Positions 24,594 to 33,088 of a stretch of DNA of 38,779 nucleotides are shown here, piece by piece. This stretch comes from JANRLJ01 sp034437895. Its GTDB lineage: Bacteria > Chloroflexota > Anaerolineae > Aggregatilineales > Phototrophicaceae. Both the position numbers and the translations under genes were made by a program. The stretch covers positions 1 through 38,779 of the forward strand of contig DAOTTO010000456.1 in the NCBI GenBank assembly GCA_034437895.1, written 5' to 3'. The notes under the pieces were generated by a model. The model searched no databases and was not told the DNA's origin. It saw only the letters and a program-made list of their open reading frames with translations. The first letter of the stretch is position 1; each line of letters starts with the position of its first letter.

Positions 24594-26678
24594 ATGCTTG
24601 CCGAAATTGGCTTTGTAAGTGTTTTTCTGGCTTTTGTCGCGGCGCTTTATGCAGTGGCAGCAGCAACCTACAGCGGACGCATCCATTCTGAACGCCTCCT
24701 CCTCAGCGCCCGTAATGCCGCTTTAGCCACCTTTCCCCTGCTGCTCATCGCCGCCTTAGCGTTATGGATTGCGTTGATACGCGGCGATTATCAAATCAAC
24801 TATGTGCGCTCCGTCACCGACCCGCAGACACCCCTCTTTTATCGCATCACCGCCTTATGGGGTTCGCAACGCGGCTCGATTTTGTTCTGGGCGCTGCTGA
24901 TGAGCGTGTTCGCGTTTGCCGCGCTCCTTTCCAACTGGAAAAGTGACCGCCGTTTGATGCCGGGTGTAATCGCCTATACGATGGCGGTGCTGGCCTTCTT
25001 CTTGTTTTTGATTATCTTTCTCGAAAATCCGTTTGAGCGCGTTTGGGTGCGCGATTTGCCATCCGGCGAAATTGGCATTGTCGATTCGGTGCTGATTCCG
25101 CCCGATGTCCGCGCTCCGCCAGAACAACGCTTGGTGGAAAATTCGCAGGGGCTAAACCCGCTGCTGCGTCACTTCGGGATGGTCGTTCATCCGCCGATGT
25201 TGTATCTCGGTTTCGTCGGGTTTACGATTCCGTTTGCCTTTGCGATGGCGGCACTCGCTTCCGGCGATCTTTCCACCAATTGGATTAAGGCGACACGCCG
25301 CTGGACGTTAATCGCATGGCTGTTCTTGAGCTTAGGACTGCTGCTCGGCGGACGATGGGCATATGATGTCCTCGGCTGGGGCGGCTATTGGGGCTGGGAC
25401 CCGGTGGAAAACGCCGCGTTTTTGCCCTGGTTGCTCGGTACGGCCTTTCTGCACAGCGTCATGATCCAGGAAAAGCGCGGGATGCTCAAAGTCTGGAATA
25501 TGTTCCTGATTATCGGTACATTTTCTGCTGTGATCTTCGCCACTTTTGCCACGCGCAGCGGCTTGGTCGATAGTGTTCACAGCTTTGCTCGCAGTTCAAT
25601 CGGGATGCCGATGTTTTTGTTTTGGGCAGGGATTACGCTGATCTCGGTGGCGCTCATCCTCTGGCGGCGCTCACGCGGCGAACTGCGGGACGAGCATCAT
25701 AACACCGGCCTCTTAAGCCGCGAGACGATGTTCGTCCTCAATAATGTGATTTTTGTCGCACTGACGGCGGCCATCTTCTGGGGCAGCTTTGGCGCACCGA
25801 TTTTCTCCGAACTTTTCCTCGATTCCGAAATTACGCTCGGTCAGGAATATTTTCTACAGGTCACGCCGCCCCTATTCTTAGCGCTGTTTATCCTCATGGG
25901 TGTCGCTCCCGTGACGGCATGGGGCGCGACTTCATTGGCACGTTTAGGCCGGACGCTGCTCATTCCCCTCGTGTTGACCGTCGCTTTTGTGATTTTACTG
26001 ATCGTCACTGGCACATCGAACTTAGTTGCGCTGATCGGTTATGGCTTCGTCAGCATGGCAGGTTTCGTCGCCTTGTATGAAATTTGGCGCGGCGCGGCGG
26101 CAAGAATACGCACACATCACGAAAATCCACTGCAAGCCACTGCATCGCTTTTCACACGTAATCGGCGGCGCTACGGTGGTTATATTGTCCATTTGGGCAT
26201 TACGATTCTCGGCATCGGTGTGATCGGCAGCACGATCTTCCAGACCGAACGCCAAGTCACGATTCAGCGTGGCGAAACGATAGCCGTAAACGACACGTAT
26301 CAGATGCGTTACGACAACTTCACCGAAGCCATCGCGGAAGATGGCCGTTTAATGGAAATTTCCCAAATCACGGTCTTCAAAAATGGTAACGAAGTCGCCC
26401 AACTGCGTCCGCGCATTGATAACTTCCCTGATATGCCTATGACGATTGCCGGCGCACACAGCACCTTAGAAAACGACTTTTATGTGCTGCTCATCGGTTG
26501 GGAAGAGGTCAACTATTCCGCCGCGACCTTCCGCGTGTATATCAATCCCTTGATCAACCTCGTCTGGTTAGGTGGTCTGATCTTGATGTTAGGGACAATC
26601 ATCTCGGCATGGCCTAACGAAACCGTCCCGGCACGAGTGACGAAATCCATCCCTGCGGGGATAGGAGCAACCGCGTGA
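24594..26678 (+). CDS. ccmF: Cytochrome c haem lyase subunit CcmF
   Basis: A 694-residue polytopic membrane protein that attaches haem to the CxxCH motifs of apocytochromes. About 15 helices are visible. The WWD haem-handling domain is WGGYWGWDPVENAAFLPWL, and His-containing loops such as VHPPMLYLGF and VDSVHSFARSSIG carry the conserved histidines. The family shares the HSVMIQEKRGMLKVWN stretch. The C-terminal extracytoplasmic domain ends in one helix. The ATG at 24594 is preferred over an upstream in-frame TTG. Its stop overlaps the start of ccmH. Confidence 0.96.
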   Translation: MLAEIGFVSVFLAFVAALYAVAAATYSGRIHSERLLLSARNAALATFPLLLIAALALWIALIRGDYQINYVRSVTDPQTPLFYRITALWGSQRGSILFWALLMSVFAFAALLSNWKSDRRLMPGVIAYTMAVLAFFLFLIIFLENPFERVWVRDLPSGEIGIVDSVLIPPDVRAPPEQRLVENSQGLNPLLRHFGMVVHPPMLYLGFVGFTIPFAFAMAALASGDLSTNWIKATRRWTLIAWLFLSLGLLLGGRWAYDVLGWGGYWGWDPVENAAFLPWLLGTAFLHSVMIQEKRGMLKVWNMFLIIGTFSAVIFATFATRSGLVDSVHSFARSSIGMPMFLFWAGITLISVALILWRRSRGELRDEHHNTGLLSRETMFVLNNVIFVALTAAIFWGSFGAPIFSELFLDSEITLGQEYFLQVTPPLFLALFILMGVAPVTAWGATSLARLGRTLLIPLVLTVAFVILLIVTGTSNLVALIGYGFVSMAGFVALYEIWRGAAARIRTHHENPLQATASLFTRNRRRYGGYIVHLGITILGIGVIGSTIFQTERQVTIQRGETIAVNDTYQMRYDNFTEAIAEDGRLMEISQITVFKNGNEVAQLRPRIDNFPDMPMTIAGAHSTLENDFYVLLIGWEEVNYSAATFRVYINPLINLVWLGGLILMLGTIISAWPNETVPARVTKSIPAGIGATA

Positions 26679-27241
26679 AACTACCAAAAGATTTAACGCA
26701 AAGGCGCAACGATGCAAAGTTACGCAAAGTGATACGCCCTTTTTTCTTTGCGTTGCTTGGCGTTCTCTGCGTCTTTGCGTCTAGCTTTGGCTTTTCTGTT
26801 AGGGCGCAGGAAGCCACCCCCGAACAACGCCCCGTCACGGATGATGAAGTCAACGCCATCGCCGGCCGGATGTACTGTCCGGTGTGTGAGTTCGTCCCGC
26901 TGGATACCTGTGGCGAACCCGCCTGCATCGTCTGGCGCAGCGAAATTCGGGCGCAACTTGCCACTGGACGCACCGAAGATCAAATCATCGCGGACTTTGT
27001 GGCACGTTATGGGGATCGTGTGGTCGGCGTACCACAAAATAGCGTACTGCGGACTTTATCGCTGGTTGCGCCTTTTGCACTCACAATAATAGCGCTGGGA
27101 ATTGGATTTTTCACCTTTGCACGCTGGCGCAGGCCGAATGCACCTACCGGACACATAGAGTCACGCCAAGAAGCACCCCCTGGCGAAACTTTAGAAGCAG
27201 ATTATTATCGCTCACGACTGGACGAGGATTTACGGAAATAA
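26675..27241 (+). CDS. ccmH: CcmH/CycL-type apocytochrome thiol reductase subunit
   Basis: A 188-residue protein that presents reduced CxxC haem sites of apocytochromes to CcmF. After a signal peptide (hydrophobic core about 22-40, probable cleavage after VRA) comes RMYCPVCEFVPLDTCGEPAC, with the redox pair C68/C71 and two extra Cys (79, 84); then WRSEIRAQLATGRTEDQIIADFVARYGD, the CcmH helical fold. A membrane helix (about 128-149) follows. It starts with GTG overlapping the ccmF stop. Its first 40 codons lie within a repeat-like inverted element (26693-26782). Confidence 0.9.
   Translation: MKLPKDLTQRRNDAKLRKVIRPFFFALLGVLCVFASSFGFSVRAQEATPEQRPVTDDEVNAIAGRMYCPVCEFVPLDTCGEPACIVWRSEIRAQLATGRTEDQIIADFVARYGDRVVGVPQNSVLRTLSLVAPFALTIIALGIGFFTFARWRRPNAPTGHIESRQEAPPGETLEADYYRSRLDEDLRK
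26693..26782. repeat. ACGCAAAG-type inverted repeat inside ccmH
   Basis: The left arm (26693-26729) holds three spaced GCAAAG units: ACGCAAAGGCGCAACG, ATGCAAAG, TTACGCAAAG. The right arm (26746-26782) reads CTTTGCGTTGC, GGCGTTCTCTGCG and TCTTTGCGTC, the imperfect reverse complement. Such arrays of ACGCAAAG occur as dispersed repeats in various bacteria. Here both arms lie within the reading frame and encode the n-region and hydrophobic core of the CcmH signal peptide. Confidence 0.75.
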
Positions 27242-27244
27242 ACA

Positions 27245-27895
27245 ATGGCTGCACCCGAAATCGAAGTACTCGACCTCTTAAATGAACCCGCGCCGTCCAA
27301 ATCACCCCAATTGGGACTTGGCTCAATTGTCCTGATTTTGGGGCTGGTCATGGTGGTTGCCGTCGTCGGCGTGGCATTGACGCGGCAAAATCAAGTCCAG
27401 CCTGCCAGCGGCCCCGCGCCAACGTTCAGCCTGACCACTTTTGAAGGGCAGCTTTTTGATCTGGAAGCACAGCGCGGCAAAATTGTCGTCCTGAATTTTT
27501 GGGGCTATTGGTGCGAGCCGTGCCGGGCGGAAGCCCCCCTTCTGCAAAGCATCTATGACCAATATAAAGAACGCGGCGTGGAGGTCATTGGCGTGACATA
27601 CATCGCGCCCGAACTTGACCGGACGATGGCATTTCTTGAGGAATTTGGTATCACCTACCCCAACGGTGACGATTTGCAATCTAAAATGGCTGAAGACTAT
27701 CACATCACCGGCGCACCAGAAACCTTTATCATCGACCAAAACGGCGACATCGCCAATGTCTTTATCGGGCAGATCACCGAAAATATTCAGGGCAGTATGC
27801 TCACCGTTGAAGACCTAACCGGAACACTCGATTGTCTTTTAGCGTCAAATGGCGAGGCGGCAAAAACCTGTATCGAAAGTTTTAGGCTGCAATGA
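27245..27895 (+). CDS. ccmG: Membrane-anchored thioredoxin-like reductase (CcmG/ResA/DsbE)
   Basis: A 216-residue TlpA-family disulphide reductase. One membrane helix (about 26-46) leads to a thioredoxin domain with VVLNFWGYWCEPCRAEAPLL, active-site C90-E-P-C93, GVEVIGVTYIAPE and the cis-Pro region GAPETFIIDQNGDI. It would keep the CxxCH cysteines of apocytochromes reduced for haem attachment. It begins 3 bases after ccmH and its stop overlaps the next ATG. The gene could equally be named resA; the cluster supports a Ccm role. Confidence 0.92.
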   Translation: MAAPEIEVLDLLNEPAPSKSPQLGLGSIVLILGLVMVVAVVGVALTRQNQVQPASGPAPTFSLTTFEGQLFDLEAQRGKIVVLNFWGYWCEPCRAEAPLLQSIYDQYKERGVEVIGVTYIAPELDRTMAFLEEFGITYPNGDDLQSKMAEDYHITGAPETFIIDQNGDIANVFIGQITENIQGSMLTVEDLTGTLDCLLASNGEAAKTCIESFRLQ

Positions 27896-28278
27896 GCATC
27901 ACCGGACTCATCATCGCGCTGATAATCGCGTCGGCTTTTGCCTTGTGGGTAGCCGCGCCGCTTTTTCAGCGAAACACAACCCAATATACCCAGGAATCTG
28001 ATGTGATCGCCCACCAACGAGAACGCCTCATGGCGTATTATGGGAGGGTGCTGCGGAACATTCATGATCTGGATGAAGATTACGCCACAGGAAAACTCGA
28101 TGCCGCCGATTATGATCGTGATCGCGCTTTATGGGTTGAACGCGGCATCCGTGCCTTAAAAGCAGTTGATGATTTACAATCGCAGTTGATCGCACCAGTC
28201 ACCACCGACGATGCCGCGCTTGACGCAGCCATTGACCGTGCGATTGAAGATGCAGTGCGGGAAGTCCGCAGTAGTTAA
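27892..28278 (+). CDS. CcmI-like small membrane protein
   Basis: A 128-residue protein with an N-terminal helix (3-24) and a cytoplasmic or periplasmic helical domain. HQRERLMAYYGRVLRNIHDLDEDYATGKLDAADYDRDR resembles the N-terminal part of CcmI/CycH, where the same LDxDxxxGKLxxxDY pattern follows the first helix. The TPR part of a full CcmI is missing. Its ATG overlaps the ccmG stop (ATGA), so the two are translationally coupled. CcmI helps deliver apocytochromes; the short form may keep only the membrane-proximal role. Confidence 0.7.
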   Translation: MSITGLIIALIIASAFALWVAAPLFQRNTTQYTQESDVIAHQRERLMAYYGRVLRNIHDLDEDYATGKLDAADYDRDRALWVERGIRALKAVDDLQSQLIAPVTTDDAALDAAIDRAIEDAVREVRSS

Positions 28279-28284
28279 ATTTTA

Positions 28285-29622
28285 ATGGTTGGCATCTTAA
28301 TAAAGAAACTCATGACTCATTCTTGGCGATTTCCTGATTCAAAATTTGTCAGCTTATGTAGTCTGTTCTTGTTAGGAATCGGGCTAGTTTCCGGCTGCTC
28401 CGGATTAGGCGGCGAACCTGCCATTATAGAAACACTCGCCCCCCCTATCGCTACCGAAGAAGCGCAGGCACCCGCACCTGTTGCGACGGAAGAGGCATTC
28501 GCGCTAGAAGCGACGGAAGAACCGTCCGTAATCGGGCGCGTCACCGGACATCTCATCAATGGCACAGCAGGAGGACAAATTCCCTCGTCGCTCCCCGTGA
28601 CGTTGAGCAGCATCACCGACAGTCTCGATCTGCAAACGGTACAAACTTTCCAGACAACCACCGACGCTGACGGCAGTTTCGTCTTTGACGGCGTAGAAAT
28701 CGCCGCGAACCGCCTCTATATCGCCGCATCAACCTATCGTGAGCGCAACTTTGGCAGCGAATCGGCAGTCGGAGACCCATTAGCGGGAACACTTGACCTC
28801 CCGATTACGATTTATGAACTGACTGAAGATCGCGCCGTCTTGAGCATCGCGGAAACCAGCCTTCAGATTCACTCAGTGGGCGATAATCTGGATATTCTGG
28901 AAAGCGTCCGCATGAGAAACGAGTCGGATCGCGTATTCAGCAGCAGCACCGCCGCTGGTACAGGGCGCTTCGCCACCGTCGCCGTCAATCTGCCAGTTGG
29001 TGCGGTCATTACGGGGTTTGATAATCAAGAGCGCTATGTCCCTCTGCCGGAACAGTTCGCCATTATTGATACACTGCCCGTTCTTCCAGGGGAAGATCAT
29101 ACCCTGCGGCTGTCTTATCTCCTCGCGTATAATGGCGGCGCGATTATTGAATATCAAGTTGCATATGCCTATGAAGGCCAACTGCGCCTGTTAGTTGATT
29201 CCGACGCGCTAACCCTCAACAGTGATCAAGTGCAATACACAGGCACAGAAACCATCGACCAGACGACTTATCAGGTTTACGAAGGGGATTTAACACTGGT
29301 GGCGGGGGATGTCGTCCGTTTTGAAATCAGCGGCATACCCGACCTCGGCACATCAGCCGATCAATCGGTGGTGACTTCCAACAATCTACTGCCGATTTTT
29401 GCGGGAATTGCCTTGATCTTGCTTGTCTTAGTCAGCGCTTTATTTCTCCTACAAAGTCGCGGACGGGTGATACCAGTCAATACCGATCAGGTGATTAACG
29501 GCTTAGTGAAGCAAATCGCTGAACTCGACTCGCAGCATGAGCAGGGACAAATCAATCATGACCTGTATCAACGGCGGCGGTCAGCGCTAAAAGCACGTTT
29601 GGCACAGTTGATGGATAACTAA
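28285..29622 (+). CDS. Lipoprotein-like protein with beta-sandwich domain and CcmI/SHOCT-like tail
   Basis: A 445-residue protein of unknown function in the ccm cluster. LFLLGIGLVSGC is a lipobox-type signal. A TEEA/ATEE linker follows, then a carboxypeptidase-regulatory-like beta-sandwich (about residues 85-165: GRVTGHLINGT, TTTDADGSFVFDGVEI). A second large beta-rich region follows. One membrane helix (about 371-391) precedes a cytoplasmic tail IAELDSQHEQGQINHDLYQ and RRRSALKARL, which resembles the tail of the preceding CcmI-like protein and SHOCT modules. The start may instead be the ATG at 28312. It probably assists maturation or coupling. Confidence 0.7.
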   Translation: MVGILIKKLMTHSWRFPDSKFVSLCSLFLLGIGLVSGCSGLGGEPAIIETLAPPIATEEAQAPAPVATEEAFALEATEEPSVIGRVTGHLINGTAGGQIPSSLPVTLSSITDSLDLQTVQTFQTTTDADGSFVFDGVEIAANRLYIAASTYRERNFGSESAVGDPLAGTLDLPITIYELTEDRAVLSIAETSLQIHSVGDNLDILESVRMRNESDRVFSSSTAAGTGRFATVAVNLPVGAVITGFDNQERYVPLPEQFAIIDTLPVLPGEDHTLRLSYLLAYNGGAIIEYQVAYAYEGQLRLLVDSDALTLNSDQVQYTGTETIDQTTYQVYEGDLTLVAGDVVRFEISGIPDLGTSADQSVVTSNNLLPIFAGIALILLVLVSALFLLQSRGRVIPVNTDQVINGLVKQIAELDSQHEQGQINHDLYQRRRSALKARLAQLMDN

Positions 29623-29626
29623 AATC

Positions 29627-30343
29627 GTGATTGAGCGTCCCATTATCGAAGCACAAAGCATCGTCAAAGCGTATGGCCTTCTGCCCGTCCTGCGCGGGCT
29701 TGATTTACAAGTTGTTCGTGGGCAGTTCGTCGCGCTGCTGGGACCCAATGGCAGCGGAAAATCGACTTTTCTACGCTTGCTCGCCGGACTCAGCCGCGCC
29801 GAAGCAGGCAGCTTATTCGTCGGCGGTTGGCAGCTTCCCCAAGAAGCATCCGCCGTCCGCGCCCAAATTGGTCTGGTGGCGCATAAGCCTCTGCTCTATG
29901 AAAACCTAACGGCACGAGAAAATCTCGCTTTCTTCGGGCGGCTTTATCATCTTCCCACCGAATCGCTCGATTCTCAGATTATGCAATCGCTAAAGCATGT
30001 CGGCTTAGAGCGCCGTGCCGATGATCTGGCGCGGACATTTTCGCGTGGGATGCAGCAGCGGTTGAGTCTCGCTCGTGCGTTGCTCCACGAACCGCATATC
30101 CTCCTTTTAGATGAACCTTACACGGGCTTAGATCAAGCCGCTTGTGCAATATTGGATTCACTCTTAAAAGAAGCTCATGCCGCTGGACATACGATTGTGA
30201 TGACGACGCATGAACTTGACCGCGCTGCATCTCTGGCAGACCGCATCATCATCCTTTCACGGGGGAAAATCAATTATGATGTGCCGACAGCCGATCTCAG
30301 CCCAACTCAACTTTCGGCGGACTATGCCGCGATTACAGGATAG
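29627..30343 (+). CDS. ccmA: Haem exporter ATP-binding protein CcmA
   Basis: A 238-residue ABC ATPase that, with CcmB, drives release of haem-loaded CcmE from CcmC. Walker A is GPNGSGKST, the signature is FSRGMQQRLSLARALL, Walker B is ILLLDEPYTGLD, and the switch His lies in TTHELDRAASL. The start is a GTG 4 bases after the preceding stop, without a clear ribosome-binding site, suggesting coupled translation. Position right before ccmB and length fit CcmA. Confidence 0.92.
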   Translation: MIERPIIEAQSIVKAYGLLPVLRGLDLQVVRGQFVALLGPNGSGKSTFLRLLAGLSRAEAGSLFVGGWQLPQEASAVRAQIGLVAHKPLLYENLTARENLAFFGRLYHLPTESLDSQIMQSLKHVGLERRADDLARTFSRGMQQRLSLARALLHEPHILLLDEPYTGLDQAACAILDSLLKEAHAAGHTIVMTTHELDRAASLADRIIILSRGKINYDVPTADLSPTQLSADYAAITG

Positions 30344-30360
30344 CGATGCGTTGTAAAGAT

Positions 30361-30396
30361 CACAAAGTAGGGGCGACGCGGCGCGGCGCCTACCAA
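30361..30396. repeat. Degenerate palindrome of the GTAGGGGCG type
   Basis: GTAGGGGCGACGCGG and GCGCGGCGCCTAC form an imperfect GC-rich inverted repeat between ccmA and ccmB, resembling the other GTAGGG palindromes of this window. Confidence 0.45.
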
Positions 30397-30428
30397 CATA
30401 TACCTGCACTTACATTTGTAGCGCAACC

Positions 30429-31106
30429 ATGAAAACACCTTTTTTTAAAGCCGTTTTAACGATCATCCGCAAGGATTTGTTGACCGAACTCCGCAGCCGC
30501 GAACTCCTCAGCGCCATGCTGCTGTTCGCACTGTTGAGCGTCCTCATCTTCAGCTTCGCGCTGGAACTCAATCGCACAGCACGGCAAGAAGTCGTCAGCG
30601 GCGCATTGTGGGTAACATTGATTTTTGCCAGCATCCTCGGCTTAAATCGCAGCTTGGCGATGGAGCGCGATCAAGGCAACCTAGATGCGCTTTTCCTCGC
30701 GCCAGTAGACCGCAGCGCCATCTTTTTCGGCAAAATGCTTGGCAATTTCTTGTTTACATTGGCGGTTGGCCTCATGCTGCTGCCCTTAATGACAATCCTG
30801 TTTAACATCACCTTAATTCAGCCTGCCCTATTTCTTACTTTAACGTTAGGAACGCTTGGTTTAGCCTCCGTCGGAACGCTGCTCTCTGCGATGACTGTGC
30901 AAACTCGCGCCCGTGAAACACTGCTCCCCATCGTCCTCCTACCTGTCGCGCTGCCTGTATTACTTACCGTAATCCGTGCTTCATCCGGCATCATCACTCA
31001 TTCACAAACCGCGAATTGGCTGCCTTGGATGCAACTACTCGCTGTCATTGACCTCATCTATATCGCGCTGTGTACGCTGCTGTTTGATTACGTCGTCGAA
31101 GATTAA
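30429..31106 (+). CDS. ccmB: Haem exporter membrane subunit CcmB
   Basis: A 225-residue protein with six membrane helices. The N-terminal KAVLTIIRKDLLTELRSRELL and the following FALLSVLIFSFALE are typical of CcmB, as are GALWVTLIFASILGLNRSLAMERDQGNLDALFLAP and the VLLPVALPVLL stretch. It pairs with CcmA, encoded 85 bases upstream, to form the CcmAB transporter. It ends the first part of the ccm cluster. Confidence 0.93.
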   Translation: MKTPFFKAVLTIIRKDLLTELRSRELLSAMLLFALLSVLIFSFALELNRTARQEVVSGALWVTLIFASILGLNRSLAMERDQGNLDALFLAPVDRSAIFFGKMLGNFLFTLAVGLMLLPLMTILFNITLIQPALFLTLTLGTLGLASVGTLLSAMTVQTRARETLLPIVLLPVALPVLLTVIRASSGIITHSQTANWLPWMQLLAVIDLIYIALCTLLFDYVVED

Positions 31107-31161
31107 GAATAGTTTATAGAAAAAAATTAACGTGTTTTTAAAATTTCTTTGTCATTTAACA

Positions 31162-31170
31162 TGATAGAAT
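31162..31170 (+). promoter_or_regulatory. Possible extended -10 before the cyclic-nucleotide-binding protein gene
   Basis: TGATAGAAT is an extended -10-like sequence about 34 bases before the ATG at 31204, in an AT-rich stretch. No clear -35 is seen. Confidence 0.3.
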
Positions 31171-31203
31171 TATGGGCTTAACAATAAACTAAAGGACATC
31201 ATC

Positions 31204-31560
31204 ATGGCAGTTGTGGACTACTTTAAAAACGCAAAAGACTTCACTGTATACGAGGCAGGCCAAGTGATTTTTGACGAAGGTCAATCCGGCGATAAAATGT
31301 ACGCGGTTAAAGAAGGCATCGTTGATGTTGTTCATAATAATCGTGTATTGGAAAGCATCGAAGCTGGTGCATTTTTTGGTGAGATGGCGCTTGTGGATTC
31401 CGCGCCGCGCAGTGCCAAAGCCGTTGCCCAAACGGACTGCAAAATCGTCGTGGTCGATAAAGCCCATTTCTTGTTCCTTGTGCAAGAAACCCCTACTTTC
31501 GCGCTTCAGGTAATGCACATCATGGCAAATCGTCTGCGGGTTATGAACGAACTGGTTTAA
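31204..31560 (+). CDS. Stand-alone cyclic nucleotide-binding domain protein
   Basis: A 118-residue CAP-like domain without a DNA-binding or catalytic partner. The early VIFDEGQSGDKMYAVKEG and the phosphate-binding cassette FGEMALVDSAPRSA (residues 58-71, with Glu60, Arg69 and Ser70) indicate a functional ligand pocket. It lacks the C-helix HTH of Crp/FNR regulators, so it cannot bind DNA itself; it may bind a partner enzyme. AAGGA precedes the ATG. It lies between ccmB and the convergent beta-propeller gene. Confidence 0.85.
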   Translation: MAVVDYFKNAKDFTVYEAGQVIFDEGQSGDKMYAVKEGIVDVVHNNRVLESIEAGAFFGEMALVDSAPRSAKAVAQTDCKIVVVDKAHFLFLVQETPTFALQVMHIMANRLRVMNELV

Positions 31561-31573
31561 GTTAGCCCAAGTG

Positions 31574-31624
31574 GTTGTTGGGGCGCAGGAATCTACGCCC
31601 CATACCACAACGCCTACCAACAAC
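31574..31624. terminator. Nested hairpins between convergent genes
   Basis: TGGGGCG/CGCCCCA (31579-31585 with 31596-31602) lies within a longer GTTGTTGG/CCAACAAC pair (31574-31581 with 31617-31624). The site separates the cyclic-nucleotide-binding gene from the convergent beta-propeller gene and likely terminates both. Confidence 0.5.
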
Positions 31625-31627
31625 GCG

Positions 31628-32962
31628 CTATTCCCGTTCTAAAGTCACCAAATAACCGAACATCAGCACCCGAATTGTCTGCCCATCATCCCCAACACTG
31701 GGAAAACTCATCAACAGCGCCTCCCCTACAATCTCAGTCAGCCGCACGGGTTCTTCGCCTGATGGAGGCAGCATTACGCCGGAAACACCAGATTGTTGAT
31801 TAATCGGATCAAAGTTGAACGCTAAAAAAATATCTTGGCTCGGCTGCAAAAATCCGCCAGTGCCTTTGACCAATACCGCCCCACTAGGGATATGATAGCG
31901 TGCAGGAAACTCATCGCGTGTCCTTGCTATAAAGTCTGCGACATCTTGAATACTGCTAAAATCGACAATTGGTGTAACCTCGGAAGAAGCGACATCTACG
32001 TAATAGGCCATCTCAGTGATATATGTTGGAGAAAGATCGTTGCGAAGCGTGACCACCAACCCGGTTCCACTATTTGCCCATGAAAGAGCGCTAACACGCA
32101 AAAATTCTGCCCCACTGCTATATTCAGCAGACACATACGCAGGCAACCCTATATTGGCAAAATCGCGCTCCTGGTTAATCAATTGCGTAATTTCGCCGCT
32201 TTGTAGGTCGATTACCCAGACTCCAGTTGCGGGGCTATTTTGTTCAGACGGACGCACTAACAACGCCAAATGTGTTCCATTAGGCGAGATTGCCGCCGAT
32301 CCTTCTAACCCATGAAGCGGACTCGGATAGACAGGAAATGGTTCATTGAGGATTCTGCCTGTTAAGTCAAGCACAAGTTCCGGCTCAATTATTGGGAAGA
32401 ACAGCGCATCGGCAGCAATCCGATAAAGCCCCGATTGACTTATGCTTCTGGAAACGCTCCGGTCATAAATGGTACGGAAAAAATAAAGATCGCCCGTTAC
32501 AGGATTCCATATCGGCTCATAATCCAGCAAGGCTGCCTGATCGTCAATCGAAAGGAAGCCTCCATAAAGGCCATCGTCGGTGCGGTTGAGAAAAGATTTC
32601 CCAATCACGTTGAACAGCCAGATGTCGCTTTCTTCAGCGTTGCGGAAAGCATCTTCCGTAAACACCAACCAAGTGCTATCTGGTGACCACTCTAATTTGA
32701 TGTTATTTGACAGGCGTAATTCACGCGGCAGTGAGCTGCATTCACTCGCATCGCTAGTAAATATGTAAAGACAAAAAACATCGCGGTCACTCCAAGCAAT
32801 CATCTCAGCATTAGGCGAAATCACCGCTGTGCGATAATTGATCTGCCCGAATGCCTCATCCATCCGCTGCACATCAACGACGCGAAGACCAAGTTCTGCC
32901 GATTGCGCGTTCACACGAATGACACTCAGAAGCACTATAACAAGCAGAAAGAATTTCTTCAT
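31628..32962 (-). CDS. Exported TolB/WD40-like beta-propeller protein
   Basis: A 444-residue secreted protein. The signal peptide MKKFFLLVIVLLSVIRVNA is followed by repeats of propeller character: VISPNAEMIAWSD, LEWSPDSTWLVFTED, PIWNPVTGDLYFFRT, AISPNGTHLALLVRPS and LSWANSGTGLVVTL, each with the SPDG-like turn of TolB/PD40 blades. No catalytic motif is seen. GGAGA precedes the ATG on the minus strand. It interrupts the ccm cluster between ccmB and ccmC on the opposite strand, with no evident role in it. Confidence 0.8.
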   Translation of the reverse strand: MKKFFLLVIVLLSVIRVNAQSAELGLRVVDVQRMDEAFGQINYRTAVISPNAEMIAWSDRDVFCLYIFTSDASECSSLPRELRLSNNIKLEWSPDSTWLVFTEDAFRNAEESDIWLFNVIGKSFLNRTDDGLYGGFLSIDDQAALLDYEPIWNPVTGDLYFFRTIYDRSVSRSISQSGLYRIAADALFFPIIEPELVLDLTGRILNEPFPVYPSPLHGLEGSAAISPNGTHLALLVRPSEQNSPATGVWVIDLQSGEITQLINQERDFANIGLPAYVSAEYSSGAEFLRVSALSWANSGTGLVVTLRNDLSPTYITEMAYYVDVASSEVTPIVDFSSIQDVADFIARTRDEFPARYHIPSGAVLVKGTGGFLQPSQDIFLAFNFDPINQQSGVSGVMLPPSGEEPVRLTEIVGEALLMSFPSVGDDGQTIRVLMFGYLVTLERE

Positions 32963-33088
32963 TATCGTCTCCTTATCTTCACAAAGCGCTATAAGCTAAT
33001 TCTCTTCCAAAACACCCACAAGGCAAATTCACGCAATCGAGAAATTTTTCACTGGTTTGGCAAGCAGGGATGCGCTACAATGGAATCT

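Noticed and set aside
26614..27037. Minus-strand reading frames of 105-119 codons over the ccmH start
   Set aside because: They are antisense readings of the ACGCAAAG repeat and of ccmH, which has clear CcmH motifs on the plus strand.
31204..31560. Cyclic-nucleotide-binding protein considered as a Crp/FNR transcription factor
   Set aside because: At 118 residues it ends with the ligand domain; there is no helix-turn-helix or following frame that encodes one.
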